A DNA stretch of 64,000 bases, from the NCBI GenBank assembly GCA_949752795.1, contig OX457068.1:58717582-58781581 (forward strand), given 5' to 3'. The notes under the pieces were generated by a model. The model was not told the origin of the DNA, ran no database searches, and saw only the letters and a list, made by a program, of their open reading frames with translations. This stretch comes from Hyperoodon ampullatus. Lineage: Eukaryota; Chordata; Mammalia; Artiodactyla; Ziphiidae. Numbering within the stretch: position 1 is the stretch's first letter; the number at the start of each line of letters is the position of its first letter. The position numbers and the translations under genes were made by a program. Positions 23,930 to 37,176 of this stretch are shown piece after piece.

Positions 23930-24430
23930 CTCAGGAGCTTCAAAATCTCCCCATTGAACAACTAACCCAAACCAAACTTCTTAGTTTGACATTGCAGACC
24001 CTCACATCAATGTTTGCAATATTCTATGCCTGACTTCTGAAGATTTCCTGACTTTTTCTGTGACTCCCTAAAATATACCCTTGGTTCTGGTTACAAAAAT
24101 TTCTTTATTGTGCCATTCCCCTCCAAGCCAAATCTAAAAATATTATAAGCCCTTGCCTAAGACTTATGTTTTTCTTTAAACCTTCACTGAATAAAACCTA
24201 GTCTGGCCTCTTACTCAGAATAGAAGTGCCATGGGAACTCAGCTAATTCAGGTGACATGCTGTTGTTTAACAAGTTTCTTAGAATTGTCCTCTGTTTATT
24301 TTTCATGTTTATTCACATTTTCCAAACTAAACTATAAACTATGAAGAGCAGGGGAAATAACTGATTCTTTTAAAATTTCCTCAACTCTTTGCAGAGAACT
24401 CCCAATTTCAGACAGCCTTGCTAATGAATT
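23930..24430 (+). repeat. L2 LINE 3' region, sense, degraded
   Basis: 'aacttcttagtttgacattg' followed by 'cagaccctcacatc' resembles the L2 region downstream of the RT frame. It may continue the copy at 23190 after the intervening sequence. Confidence 0.4.
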
Positions 24431-24559
24431 ATTTATCTGAACATATCTTAAAAGACAGATTTTTCTTTGACTCTTCTTTGGTGATACCTACTTGCTCCCC
24501 AAAGCTATTTAATAGTAACATTTTAAAATATTCCACTTTCAAAACCCGTTTTTATATAA

Positions 24560-24715
24560 TTGCTTAACTCAAGCTCACAATCTCTTCATAAGGCATTCCT
24601 ATTTTGCAGATGAAGAAACTGAAGTCCAGAGGCTAAACGGAGTGCCCAGGGTTAAACAGAGTTAAAGAGAAAATGGGAGCTGGAACAGAGGTCTTCTGAT
24701 ATCCAGTTCAAAGTG
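24560..24715 (-). repeat. MIR SINE, antisense
   Basis: 'cctattttgcagatgaagaa' followed by 'actgaagtccagaggctaaa' and 'gctggaacagaggtcttctg' are reverse-complement MIR. Confidence 0.65.
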
Positions 24716-26573
24716 CTTCCCTCCACCCCATGACAGCTTTCTACCTTCCATTGTATTGTATTCCTATGGAACTCTGTCCATTTGTACCTTTCCATCTTAT
24801 CATGCTCAAAGGATGGCAATAACATAATAAAAAAAAAAGTGATTTATAGTGACATACCAGATTCCACAAATTTCCTAGCAATAAAGACCTATTGAATTTG
24901 GAATTTATAATTTTGATGAATGAAACCATTGTACCCTTTTGTGTGGACAGGGTTACAAGAAATGTTTTCTGACCAGCTTGATGAGGCACGGTAACCTGGC
25001 AGGGCTCATATGTCATCTGCTATTTATGACTTTTAGACCCAAAGCTGTCCTTTTGTGTGCTGTCCCTTCTTCTGTTCCTTTATGAAGGTGCAGCTCCGCA
25101 GTGAGGATGCATTATCACTCCTTTAAGTCCATATATAAGCTCACTGAAGTGTAGTCAATAGCTTTTCAGACGCATGTGTAGTATATTCACAGACATCAGT
25201 GGAACCATTGGAAAATTACGGGCCTCAATATAACCCACATGTCCCTGAATTTGGCCTATGCACTACAGTTTTCAATTTGCTTCATCCATTATTTCTTACA
25301 GGTGTGCTCAGGGTTATGTGATTTGATCACATTATACATTTAACATTTTCCTACTGACCCCAACATTACAAGATATGTCAAAGATAAAGTGTTTCCAAGT
25401 GCCATTTAATACTAAGGAATCTGAGAAGTAATAAGAAACTTCTTTTTTAAATATGTATGTAAATATTCAAAGCTTTTGTTGTTTTTTTGAGTAAGGTGAA
25501 ACTTACCACAATACTGTTCTGGAACAACAACGTTTTCTGAGTTAAATCAGGTTAAGATTTCTGGAAATTTAATTTTAACCAGGTTTTAGTCACCGATGTA
25601 ACTAAGCAAATAATATATATCAATTAGATATAATCTAAAATGTAAATATGCTTATTTGTTTTAAAAATATTTCCATAGATGTCCAATAGAAATAGAATTT
25701 GAGTCACATATATAACTTTTACATTTTCTAGTAACCACATTTTACAAAGGTAAATAACAATTGTAATTAATTTTAATAATTTATTCTACTTAACCCAATA
25801 TATCTAAAATATTATTTCAGCACACAATCGATATAAAGATACTGAGATATTTTAAATTATTTTTCTTTTTCTTCCAGTAAGTTTTCAAAATATGGTATGT
25901 ATTTTATACTTAAAATGCACCCAATATGGACTAGTCATCTCAGTGGTATGTTGGAACCAGCTTGCACTGGATTTCCAGAGTTGGGTATCAAATTTTCATA
26001 AATTAAAACTGTTCACTGTAAGAATATTTATTCCACAGAAATCTTCAATCGCTGCAAAGTTTTTGGAGGGTGGGGTGGAGTAGGAAGCTTATTGTTATGC
26101 ATCCCTAGATAATGACAATATTTATATATTTGATAGACATGTTTGTTAAGCATGTTTAGACCTCTCTTTAATTTGTTCTAAGTATGGTGATAGGATGGTG
26201 ATTTTCATATTGGACACTACTTGGAAAAATACCAGAAGAGAGAAAAAAACAATAAAAACAGTGACTCATCAGCTAATAGTTTTGAGACTCCATAGCCAAA
26301 ACTGGCTAACTACACCCCTCTTCCATTCAGTTCTTGGTTTTAGCTTGGGGAAAGGATTGCTTCTTCTGACCGGGGAAAGAGATTATCATAAAAACATGAG
26401 CAAGATATGAACTTTCTTATAGATATCATAAGTAACAGTTTTGTTTTTGTGAGAAAATAGAGATTTTTATATTAAGATATGAGTTTATGTATTTAATCTC
26501 ATTAAGGGTTAGTAAATGTCATTTATTAAAATGTACATAATTCATTAACTTTTTAAGATTACCTAATGTACTT
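24716..26573. other. About 1.9 kb without recognisable features
   Basis: Very AT-rich, especially 25430-25870. Short frames only. Confidence 0.5.
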
Positions 26574-26590
26574 CTAATATGTTAAATTTA

Positions 26591-26848
26591 TTTATTTATT
26601 TATTTTAAAATATTTATTTATTTATTTTGTCTGTGCCGGGTCTTAGTTGCAGCACACAGGATCGTCATTGTGGCATGTTTAGTTGTGGTATGTGGGATCT
26701 TTAGTTGAGGCATGTGGGGTTCTTAGTTGAGGCAGGCAGACTCAGTTGCGGCATGCATGTGGGATCTAGTTCCCTGACCAGGGATTGAACCTGGGCCCCC
26801 TGCATTGGGAGTATGGAGTCTTAACCACTGGACCATTAGGGAAGTCCC
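26591..26848 (-). mobile_element. Older artiodactyl/cetacean tRNA-derived SINE, antisense, with 17-bp TSD
   Basis: The minus-strand head GGGACTTCCCTAATGGTCCA with 'ggttcaatccctggtcaggg' around the B box identifies a CHR/Bov-tA-related tRNA SINE. Its body is more diverged than the GC-rich CHR copies. The exact 17-bp duplication CTAATATGTTAAATTTA lies at 26574-26590 and 26849-26865. The T-rich tail at 26591-26630 has TTTA units. Confidence 0.9.
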
Positions 26849-26974
26849 CTAATATGTTAAATTTAAAGGATTAAATCTAATTTTAGTAGAGGAGGATCAA
26901 GGGGCAAGCATTCTAGGATGTTTCTTTATAAAAGACTCCAATGTCTATAACAAATACATACTCTTCCATAAAAA

Positions 26975-27205
26975 CAATAATAGCTTGCTTTTATTGCGTG
27001 TGTAACTATGTGCCAGGCATTTAAAATATTTATTTCAATTGATTTACATAATGATCCTAAGTGGTGGTTAGTATACAGATTCTAAAGAGTAGGAAACTAA
27101 AGCTCAGCAAATTTAGTGGGTTTGATGTCAGCCATCTGGTAAGTGGTAGACCTGAGCAGTGACTTAAGGCCTTTCTTATTCCAAAGTCTGTGGTTTTTCT
27201 CTGGG
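26975..27205 (-). repeat. MIR SINE, antisense, nearly full length
   Basis: 'gtaactatgtgccaggcatt', 'gatttacataatgatcctaa', 'aaactaaagctcagcaaat' and 'cagccatctggtaagtggta' follow the complete MIR order in reverse. Confidence 0.75.
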
Positions 27206-27564
27206 TCATACTGACTCCCTAAATTTCAACTCAAGTTTATTGGATTTTACTCAGTGTTTTTCTTTCTGGGGAGATGGAACTAATGTAAGGCTGGAAGCAT
27301 CATGACCTTAGAAACCATAAAGCGTCTTTTGTAAAAATGGTAAGAGTGGTATAGAGCTGAGGAAAAGAACAAGCTCAATATATCTACTAGAAGATAAGCT
27401 TTATCTTTTTCACCCTACCATACCCAGTAAATGCCAATACTAATATCCTATGTGTACTAAATACACATACATAAAATGAAGTTGTGCTCTCATAGAAAAG
27501 AAAAATGAAACAAAAGAAAAACCAGCAATAACAAAAAAGCCCTTATTCTCCAAGTATGATAATG

Positions 27565-27815
27565 GAAGGTGGCATTTCCTGAGCACTTACTATGGGCCAG
27601 ACACTCTTCTAGGTGATTCCCTTGTATGGACTCATTTAATCCTCATCAATTGCATAAGGTAGGTATAATTGATATTCCTATTTTACAGATAAGAAAAGCT
27701 GAGGCACATGGAGAATAAGAAACTTTCCCATGCTACTAATAAGTAGCAGAACTGGGATTCAAACCCAAGCAATCTGGATCCACAATGCATACTCTTAGTT
27801 ACTACAACATATGGC
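27565..27815 (-). repeat. MIR SINE, antisense, nearly full length
   Basis: One of the best preserved MIRs here. 'gagcacttactatgggccag', 'catttaatcctcatcaattg', 'ttacagataagaaaagctga', 'agcagaactgggattcaaac' and 'ccaagcaatctggatcc' occur in consensus order. The 60-codon minus frame inside it is incidental. Confidence 0.85.
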
Positions 27816-27949
27816 AGAGAAGCCACAGGAACCTCAAATGTTAAAAAATAATAAATAATGAACATATTGCTCCAAACTGACTATGAAAAAGAGATGTATA
27901 TAATACCATAAATCAGTTCAGTGTTGATTGCCAAATTAGAAATAAATTA

Positions 27950-28810
27950 CTGCAGAGGGAGAAATCACTTCCTACTCTCAAAACGTGGAAGGTGGAGGAG
28001 TTGAGATTTAAACAGGCCATTAAATTTATAGGATTTGTATAAAGAGAGAAAGTAGAAAGCATATTCTATCCAGAGAGTACAGTATGAGCAAATACATGGA
28101 GAACAGTTCTAAGTCAATATATCAGACTGAAAAGTTTGGAAATGTGAGAGTGGTCAACAGCAGTGGAAAAGTAGTTATAAGCAATAACAGGCTTATGTCT
28201 GTCTCCTGTGCAGTGGAGAATTCATTTTTTCCTATTTGTGGAACCTTCATTTCAGGCACTGTGAGGATAGTAACACCTTCCCTGAGGTGTTAGTAGTCCA
28301 GTGTGCTATAAGACTAATAACCATAATGCCCATCAAGCAAAGCGTCGTGGAGGAAAAGAAGGAGAATATGGAGGTAAAAGGAGGAGGATGTTGTATATTC
28401 TGCTGAAGACAGTAGGAAAGGCTTTAGAGGTTATGATTTGTTTGGAAAATAATATTTGGTTTGTTTCAAGCATAAATTATGTGATGAGGAACAGTGGGTG
28501 GTCAGACTAGAAAGGTCATTTGAGGTCATAGTGTGGAGAATGTTGAATGCTGGTTGTAAGGAATTTATACTTCATCAGTAGGAAGTTGTCAGCAGGCAGC
28601 CCTGAAGGGCTTTAAGCTTCAGAGCTAGAATTACATTTCCACTTCAGGAAAATAAATCTGACAGTTATGAGTGGAATAAAGTAGGCTGGAATTCATGTTG
28701 GTGGTTATTGTAGAAGATTGAGCTAAAGATAATGACGCTCTGAGATGAGATAGTGCCAGTAGACATGGAAAGAAGAGGGTGTGTTAAAGTGTTTTGGATA
28801 CTAAAAAAAA
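27950..28810 (-). repeat. L2 LINE, antisense, long fragment
   Basis: Reverse-complement L2 phrases occur in order: 'tccagagagtacagtatgag' with 'caaatacatggagaacag', then 'ttgtaaggaatttatacttc', 'agaagattgagctaaagata' and 'atgacgctctgagatg'. The plus-strand frames at 28084-28510 fall inside it and are not genes. Confidence 0.55.
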
Positions 28811-30329
28811 ATTGTTCCTAGTATAAAAAGGAAAAAACCCAAGATTTGAAAGCAGGGAAATGGCAAGATCAAAATTATATGACTTTGCTATTCTCTTATT
28901 CTCTCCTGCATCAATTAATATGTTCTGAGATTCAGAGAAAGCAGGTGTGGTGAAAATTTGAGAGTTTAGGGGTATCAGATAGTATCTGTAAGATTAGCCT
29001 TCTTTTGAGTAGGTGGAAAGTTGATTAATTATTGCATAGAGGTGGGGACAAGAGCAAGGCATTCTCCCATGATATAGTGTGAGAATAAATTAAATACTTC
29101 TTTTCTTAAAAGGTGATCTCACTGTATGCATTACCAGAAATGCTACAAATAATTATATTCATTTATTTTCTTGGTCTAATCTAGACATAAAAATATATCT
29201 AAGTGTAGACCTCATGTCTAGATAAACTACATATCACTACTTCTTAAATTATCTGTGGTTAGAGCCCTTTATTTATTTATTTTTTAAATTCCGTCCAACA
29301 CTGAATTGTATAAATTCCTGTAGAAATAAAATGAATAAGTAACTGACATATATAACATGATAGAGGTGCTAATTTTCTCTACAATGACAAACATATTACA
29401 ATATATAAATTATGTTAACATGTATATCTTACATTTATGTAATTTATATGTCAAATGTATTTCAGTAAAAAACTGACATAAATACAGACTCCAATTTTTA
29501 AATTATTTTATTCAACAAATGTAAGAATACTATCAAATTGCTACAACAATTTCTAAATGCCTATTGTCAATTTCTGAGCTTCTCTTGTCATACCAGTAAC
29601 AAACAGCTCAGGTGCCAGCACCTGTTTGCACTGCCCATGCTTCAAATAACACTGGTCTGGAGGATCACATCTACAATGTGATTTCAAAGATTTCAGGAAG
29701 GCCCAGAGATTTTCTTTTTTCCTTTTCTAATCCTCTACTTCTACTTTGCCTATCTCCTGTATATTTGGGAGAATACTTAAAATTATATTTTTTTCATCTA
29801 TATTTTTTGCTTAAGGATTAAATGCAAATACACAGACATTTACAATGACCCATACTTGCACTATCCTCATATATATCTCACTGAGGAGAAGTGATAGAAA
29901 GAAAACCAAACAATCCCACTACTCTGCACGAACCTGCTACCCAAGCCTGTGTTCCTTGTTCATCGTCTACCAAATTATCTTTCAGCCTTTTCCTTCTTAT
30001 ACCATTCCTATTTAGCAAGCTCCTTCTTCTTCCCCATTCACTAGAATTTTATTCTCCTTCAACCCCTATGTCAAGTTCTGGCTCCTTCATTAGTATATTC
30101 CTCACCATTGCAGGCCAGAGTCATTTCACTTTTCTCAGACATTTTTGGATTAACTGACTATACTCTCACTTGGTATTATTTATTGCCTCTTGCCTTTACT
30201 TGCTTGACTATTATTTTCTCTGTTTTAAAAATGTTTTATACATTACCTACACATATTTGTCTTGTTTTCTTTTTATATACATACAGATGGACAGGGAAAG
30301 AGTTTTAAGAATAAAGCAACCACCTTTAT
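28811..30329. other. About 1.5 kb without recognisable features
   Basis: AT-rich. A pyrimidine-rich segment at 29960-30130 produces an 88-codon serine/leucine-rich frame (29891-30157) that looks compositional. Confidence 0.45.
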
Positions 30330-30596
30330 TAAAAACACCTGGTAAAAAAAAGAACACAGCATCTAACGAGCCCTTTGTGTGCATCCCTAATTGCATCATG
30401 CTGTTTCTACCCTAGAGGTGGCTGCTATCCTGACCTTTGTGATAATTATTCTTTGTTCTTTTGGACAGATTTTCCACCTATGAATATATTTACAAATAAA
30501 TTCCTAAGTATACATAAATATATAAACACATCACTTAAGTATTTTGTGTATACTTCAGAATCTAAATATCTATACACAGATATATGTATATTCCTG

Positions 30597-30598
<2 letters not shown>

Positions 30599-30634
<36 letters not shown>
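30599..30634. repeat. (TA)n microsatellite
   Basis: A pure TA run of about 36 bp within the antisense L1 3' region. It explains the repeated isoleucine/tyrosine peptides of the overlapping frames. Confidence 0.95.
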
Positions 30635-30635
<1 letters not shown>

Positions 30636-33214
30636 CAGTTTTGCCAGTTATGAACCTAATATAAATGGAACCATGCTGTATGTATTGCTTTTTCCTCAAC
30701 ATTGTATTTATTATATTCATCCACGTTGATTTGAGTAGCTTAAGTCGGTCATTCATTTTCACTGTTTTATAGAATTTCTTTGTATAAATACATTTATTAT
30801 CTATTATGTTGTGGGTGAATTTTTGGCTGTTTTTTAATGTTTGCTGTCGTGAACAATGATTCTGTAGACCCATGTTCAATTTATTCTAGTACATAATATA
30901 GTAATGATTCTATAGTTTATACCCAAAGACAGGATTGCCAGATGGTTAGACATGGGCATGTTCCACTTTACTAGGCAACACCAAACTTTTATCACATTGG
31001 TTTTACAAATCTTTAACTCTTCCAGCAGTGTATGACAGTTCCTATTGATCTATATGCAAGCCATCATTTGACGTGATATGTATTACTAGCGTCCATCAAT
31101 ATTTTCAGTTCACTTCTTCTTTCAGAAATAACATTCCCTAACCTCTTTGAGGTTAGCCAAAAGCATGAGACCTAGTTTGTCCTTTCTTTGAACAATAATG
31201 TCTATTTCTGGGTGGAAGTATTTAAGACCTTTTAAGTAATTCTCCACATTCTTTTCCTGCTGCAGCAAATGCAGATGACAGTGTCATGCAATGGTAAAAG
31301 TATTTTTAGCCTTGTCCCCAATTTATTATCATGTGCAGAACCCTTAGTCAAGCTCCTGTGTTGAACTTAGTACATGATTAAGAAATAACCTTTTATTGTT
31401 TGAAGCCAGAGGATTTTTATTTTTAAATTACTGCTTAGCCCATGACATCCCAGCTTAACACGCACTATTTTGTCCGACTTTGTAATTTTTGACAGCCCAG
31501 TAATTGTGTAATGGTATCTCATTGACAGTTCCATTTGCATTTGTCTGATTCTTGTGAGTTGGTATTTTTCATATATTAATGTTTATTTGAGTTTCTTCCT
31601 CTGTAAATGATCTTCGATAACTTTGTTCCTATTTTTCTATTAGCTTGTTTGTATTTTTCTTACTGATTCATAAGATATCTTTATATGTTACAGATAATAT
31701 CCTTTGTCAGTTATGTGCTTTCAATTTGTTTTATTTTTCCATTTTATGATGTATTTTGAACTTTAGAATCTTAACTTTGAAATTGATTAATCAATCAATC
31801 TTCACCTTTATGGGTACTGTATTTTGTGCCTTGTGTAGCCTTTCCCTATCCCAAGATTATGAAGATATTCTGCCCCTTTCTCTTCTGAAGTCTTTTAGGT
31901 TGAAATCTTAAGGAATCCATAACTGAATTTTATATAACATGGGAAATAAACATGTAAATTTATTTTATTCCACAAGAATAACCAACTGTCCCAGCACCAC
32001 TTTTATATAGTCTATCCTTTCTCCATAGATCTGCATTACAACCTCTGTCATAAAGCCCATCCATGTCCATACTTTACATCAGTCTGCTTATGGACTATCC
32101 ATATTTTTCCAGTGATCTAGTTGTCTATCCATCAGTTCCATACTGCCTTATTTACTATAGATCTATAATAAATCTTGATGTCTCATAAGATGTCGCCCAT
32201 CCTCAGTTTGTTTCTTCAAAATATTTTGACAATGTTTTATTACTTAATTTGACAAATACCTAAATCAGTTTGCCACATTCCAAAGTAAAATCTGTGGGAA
32301 ATTACACTGCATTTATAGATCAACTTTGGGGAGTTCTGACCCAGGATCCAGGAACATAAACTTTAACTCCATTTATTTAGGCCTATTTTAGTATCTCTCA
32401 ATCATGTTTCATAATATTTTCCATAGAGGATTTGTAAACCATTTGGTAGATCTGTTTCCAGGTACTTTGTATTTTTGATGATATTGTGAACAGCAGCTTT
32501 TAGATTTTTTTTAATTTTTCTATTTGTTTTTGACATATAGTCTTCTACTTTATTTTCCTGTGGAATAATTTTGTGTCCAGTAATCTTATTAAAGTCTGTT
32601 ACCAATGCTAATATTTTTCCTATGATTTATTTTTGATCTTTAAAAAAAATAACAAACACATCATTACCAATTATTGTTTTCTGTCATTTACAAATTTTAT
32701 ACCTTTTATTATTTTTTAAAAGGCATTATTATGCTGACAAATAAAAATGATGATAAAAGGCATAGAGAATTTCCCTAAAGAATGCTTTAAATGCAACAAT
32801 ATTAATTATTGTATTTATTTTAAGATTTTTTTACTTTTTTTTCTTTACCTTTAACTTTTTCTAAAGATACTTATACCAGGATAAAGAAATTTTCTTCTCT
32901 TTGTAGTTGGCCAAAATTTTTTTCATCATGAATATATGTTGAATTTTATTAAACATTTCTCCAATATTTACTGAAAAATTCCTATAATTATTTTTCTTTG
33001 ATTGTGTATGCCATGATTGATGTTAATTTCTAATGTTAAATCAATCATTAATTATAATGATAATCCAACATGGTCATAATTTTTATCCTTTTATAAGTTG
33101 TTATATTCAGTTTACTAATATTTTGCCTTAGTTAATTTTATATATGTTCATGAGTCACATTGGGCTATAATTTTTCATTCACATAATCTCCTTGCCAAGT
33201 TTGGTATCAAGCTA

Positions 33215-33420
33215 GTTCTCAATAGGGACTGTTTTTACACCCCTGGGAACATTGGCAATATCTAAAGAAAATTTTAGTTGTCAAAGTCCATGGGGAGCTG
33301 CTATCTAATGGGTAAAAGTCAGGGATGCTGCTAAATATCCTTTAATGCACAGGACAGCATGCCACAACAAAGAATTATCTGACCAGAAATGTTAATGATA
33401 CTGAGGTTGAGGAACTCTGT
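33215..33420 (+). repeat. Ancient MER-type DNA transposon relic, copy 2, inside L1
   Basis: 'caatagggactgtttttaca', 'aatgcacaggacagcatgcc' and 'aacaaagaattatctgacca' read as the reverse complement of the element at 18409-18598. It interrupts the antisense L1 ORF2, so it is younger than that L1 copy. Confidence 0.6.
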
Positions 33421-33756
33421 TCTAGCCTTAAAAAATTGTATAATATATCTAAAATTGGAATTTTTTGTTTTCTTAATGTGTAGTATAATTCATCAGTGAA
33501 GATATCTGGGCACAGGGTTTTCTCTGTGGGGATATTTTGACCTTATGTTGCTTTAGTGGTTTTAGAATTTCTAATTCTAATTCTTTGTGTGTGTGTGGGG
33601 GGGGGGTTAGTAAAATATGTTTTCCTGATAATTAATTTGTTTTATCCAATATATAAAATTTACTGGCTACAGTTGTTCATAATATACCTTATAAATGTTG
33701 TCATGTTTATGTGGACTAATAAAAAAAAATATATATGTATATATATATATTTGTAG

Positions 33757-34047
33757 TTTCTTAAGTGATAAGAAAAGGAGGAGCATCTCTTGTTCTAATA
33801 TTTGGTCTTTGACCCTGTCCCTTACATGGGGCTCCTAAAATTCTTGTAAATTCCTAAGTGATAGGTGCACTAGGAGCATATTTTATTCTAATAAGGTGAC
33901 TCTGGGTGGGCTCCTGGATGACTCCTGGTGGAGGCTGGCAACTAAAAAGACCAAGTCACGATCAGAAGCTTAGAATTTTCAACTCCACCCAACTCTTCTC
34001 CAGAGAGGGAAGAAGAGCTAGAAATGGAGTTTATAATTGTTCCTGCT
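33757..34047. other. Unclassified segment with diverged internal repeat
   Basis: It lies between an ancient antisense L1 and the 5' end of a sense L1. A block starting TTAAGTGATA (33761) and containing GGAGCATCTCTTGTTCTAAT recurs from about 33853 as CTAAGTGATA and GGAGCATATTTTATTCTAAT. It could be part of an L1 5' extension or an unrelated repeat. Confidence 0.4.
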
Positions 34048-37000
34048 GGGAGATCAAGATGGCTGAGTAAGAGGATACAGACCTTACCTCCCCACATGAA
34101 CACATCAAAAATACATCTCCTTGTGGAACAATCCTCACTGAAATCTTCCTGGAGCCTGACAGAAAGACTTATACAACTAAAGCTGTAAAAAAGAGACACA
34201 CAGAATCAGATAGGAAGGGAAGAGAAGCAGTCAGGTTAAACTTGTGCCTCTGTGAAGTGGCACAGAAGAGAGGGGTATTACACAGGTTTGGAGACCTTCC
34301 CTGGGGAGTGAAGAGTTCAAGTCACATATCAGATGCCCCTGTCCCCTTAAGGGAATGAGTCCTCTTAGCTGGTTTGAAAACAAGTGGGACTAATGAGAGG
34401 GCTGTAAGAAATCTAGATTCCACTCATGAAGAGAGCATAAACATTTGCTTATTCCTGAAAACCAAGTAGAGGAAGCAGATTGAAACTGCTGAGGGCTCTG
34501 GCTGGTTTCCTGTGACCACCCTGGATTGCACCACAACCTGAGCCCAGAGCTCACTCAGACCAGCTTGTTCCACGATGCATCTCCACATAGGGGTAAGGGC
34601 TACTGTGGCCTAGGAGAATGCATGGTTGTGAGAGATGGAGCTGACTCAGACATGGTATAGCATCTTAACAGGGCAAGGACAATCATTGTAAGAGCTTACA
34701 GAGGCAGCACAATGGGTATGATCTGGAACTCTGACTGGGATCAGAATTGTCTCAGTCCACACCAAACATCATTCTGAGCAGTCACTCCAGGCCCTCTTGC
34801 TCCAGCAATGTTCCCCTCTGGGGTAAGGATGCTGGTGCTGGAGAGGGGAGAGCATATGCTTAGAGGGAATGGAACCAGCTCAGACCTGACCCTCAGGTTT
34901 TCTTCTCCAGCAACTTGGGGCCCAACCCCATCCTCAATAGAATGATGTTGTTCATTGAGCAAAGAAACCCTGACTCACACTGGCTCTCTGGCTCTACCCT
35001 CTCCATCACCATCCCCGCCTCCTATTAAGGTAATAGATACGTCCTGGTGGAAGACATGACTTGTACTCCCATCAGATCCAGCTCCCCCACCACAGCCACT
35101 GGGCATATGCAGACTGTATAGGAACACTCCTATACAAAGAGAAGTGTTTGACTCCCTTCAGGAATGAAATAGGTGGCTTTTTCAGCTAATTTCATAGAGA
35201 CAGAAAGTTAAGCAAAATGAGAAGACAAAGGAATTTGTTTCAATTGAAAAAACAAGAAAAAGAATGCTGGAGAAAGAACTAATGAAAGAGAAATAGCAAT
35301 TTACCAGATAAAGAACTCAAAATATAGAGAGAATTCTGAAGGAAGCAAGAGAAAAACAAAGAGTCATATAAAAGAGAAACCCCATAAGGCTATCAGCTGA
35401 TTATTCTGCAGAAATTTTGAAGGCCAGAAAGGAATGGAATGTTGTAGTTTAAGTGCTGAAAAGGGAAAACTCTGCAACATAGGATACCCTACACAGCAAG
35501 ATTATGATTTAGAATTGAGGGAGAGATAAAGAACTTCTCAGACAAGCAAAAACTAAGAGAGTTCATCAATACTAAACCTACCCTAAAACAAATGTTTAAA
35601 GGGCTAATCTAAGAGGAAAAGAAAATGCTAAGATAAGAAGAATCTATAGGGAAGGAAAAATCTCCCTAGTAGAGGCAAATATATAGTAAAGGCTGAGGAT
35701 TAACCATTTAAATAAGCTAGTATGAAGATTAAAAGACAAAAACATGTAAAATCAACCATAAATACAATAAACACTGAAGGGTTAAACATGAAGATGTAAA
35801 ATATAACATCAAAAGAGAGGGGAATAAAAAATGTATATCTGTTAGAATGTATTTGAACTTAAATGACTACCAGTCTAAAACAAGTAGATATAGTTATAAG
35901 TCAAAATATATGAACCCATATTAACCATGAATTAAAAACCTGCAGTAGAGGAACAAAAACTAGAGAGAAAGGACCACAAGCATAGCACTGAAGAAAATCG
36001 TCAAACTACAGGGAAGGAATTAAAAGAAGAAGAAAGGAAGAGATAAGACCTACAAAAGTACCAAAAAAACAAGAAACAAGATGTCAATAAGAATATACTT
36101 ATCTATAATCACTTTAAATGTCAATATACTAAATGCTCCAATCAAAAGACATTGGATGCCTAATTGGATAAAAAAAACATGACCCATCTGTATGCTGCTT
36201 ACAAGAGACTCATATCAGGGCTAAAGACACACAGAGACTGAAAGTGAGGGGATGGAAAAAGATATTTCATGTAAATGGATATGACAAGAAGGCAGGGGTA
36301 GCAATAGTCATATCAGACAAAATAGACTTTAAAACAAAGTCTATTAGAAAAGACAAAGAAGGACATTATATAATGATAAAGGGATCAATACATATATGCA
36401 CCAAATACAGGAGTACCTAAAAATATATAGCAAATGTTAACAGACATAAAGGAAGAACTTGACAATAATATAATAATAGTAGGGGACTTTAACAACCCAT
36501 TTACATCAATGGACAGATCATCCAGACAGAAAACCAAAAGGAAGCAGCAGTCAAATGAAACTTTAGACCAGCTGGACTTTATAACTATATACAGGACATT
36601 CCATCCAAAAAGAGAAGACCACACGTTCTTTTCAAGCACATAAGGAGCATTCTCCAGGATGGATCACATGCTAGGCCACAAAACAAGTCTTAATAAATTT
36701 AAGAGAATAGAAATTATATCAAGTAGTTTTCCAACCACATGGGCATGAAACTAGAAATAAACTACAGGAAGAAAAATGGGAAAAACACAGACACATGGAG
36801 ACTAAACAACATGCTACTAAAAAAATGAAAATAGGTCAATGAAGAAATCAGAGAAAATCACAAAATACCTCAAGACAAATGGAAATAAAACATAACTTTC
36901 CAAATATGTGGGATGCAGCAGAAGCAGTTCTAAGAGGGAATTGTATAGTAATACAGGCCTACTTCAAGAAGGAAGAAAAAACTCAAATGATCTAACTTAT

Positions 37001-37165
37001 CATCTAAAGGAATTATTAGAAAAAGAAGAACAAACAAAGTCCAAGGTCAATACAAGGAAGGAAATAATAAAGATCAGAGAGTATCAATAGATAAGTGGAT
37101 AAGGAAGATGTGGCGTACATATGTACAATGGAATATGTATATAGATATGTCAGAATTGAGTTGAA
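34048..37165 (+). mobile_element. L1 (L1MA-like), sense, 5' UTR to endonuclease, with large internal deletion
   Basis: It starts with an L1 5' end ('agatcaagatggctgagtaa'), followed by about 1 kb of 5' UTR. An ORF1-like segment follows ('ccccataaggctatcagctg' and 'attctgcagaaattttgaag', 35383-35420), and then ORF2 endonuclease. The short frame 36434-36643 keeps the EN block IIVGDFNNPFTSMDRSSR. At about 37080 the text jumps to the far C-terminal end of ORF2 ('agtggataaggaagatgtgg'), so most of RT and the C-terminal domain is missing. The reading frames are full of stops. Confidence 0.85.
36434..36643 (+). pseudogene. L1 ORF2 endonuclease fragment
   Basis: A 69-codon remnant of the APE-like endonuclease of L1 ORF2. 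The GDFN residues of the conserved active-site block are still readable. The flanking frames are shifted and carry stops, so no functional enzyme is encoded. A mobile-element relic, not a host gene. Confidence 0.8.
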
Positions 37166-37176
37166 TTCTTGAATTC

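Larger units (their letters stand above)
30330..33756 (-). repeat. Ancient L1 (L1M-type), antisense, 3' UTR and ORF2
   Basis: The plus strand follows the reverse complement of an old L1 from its 3' UTR ('ggtggctgctatcctgacct' near 30418) into ORF2. Landmarks include 'tgtcccagcaccactttta' near 31988, 'agatctgtttccaggtactt' near 32448 and 'tcatcagtgaagatatctgg' near 33490. That last segment lines up with 'ccacctgtgaagacatctgg' near 51443 in the younger L1. All frames are broken. A (TA)n tract lies at about 30600-30634 and a MER relic at 33215-33420. Sequence resembling the next part of the same L1 resumes near 37830. Confidence 0.8.

Noticed and set aside
30375..30879. Frames ending in repeated Ile-Tyr
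   Set aside because: They read through a (TA)n microsatellite inside an ancient antisense L1.
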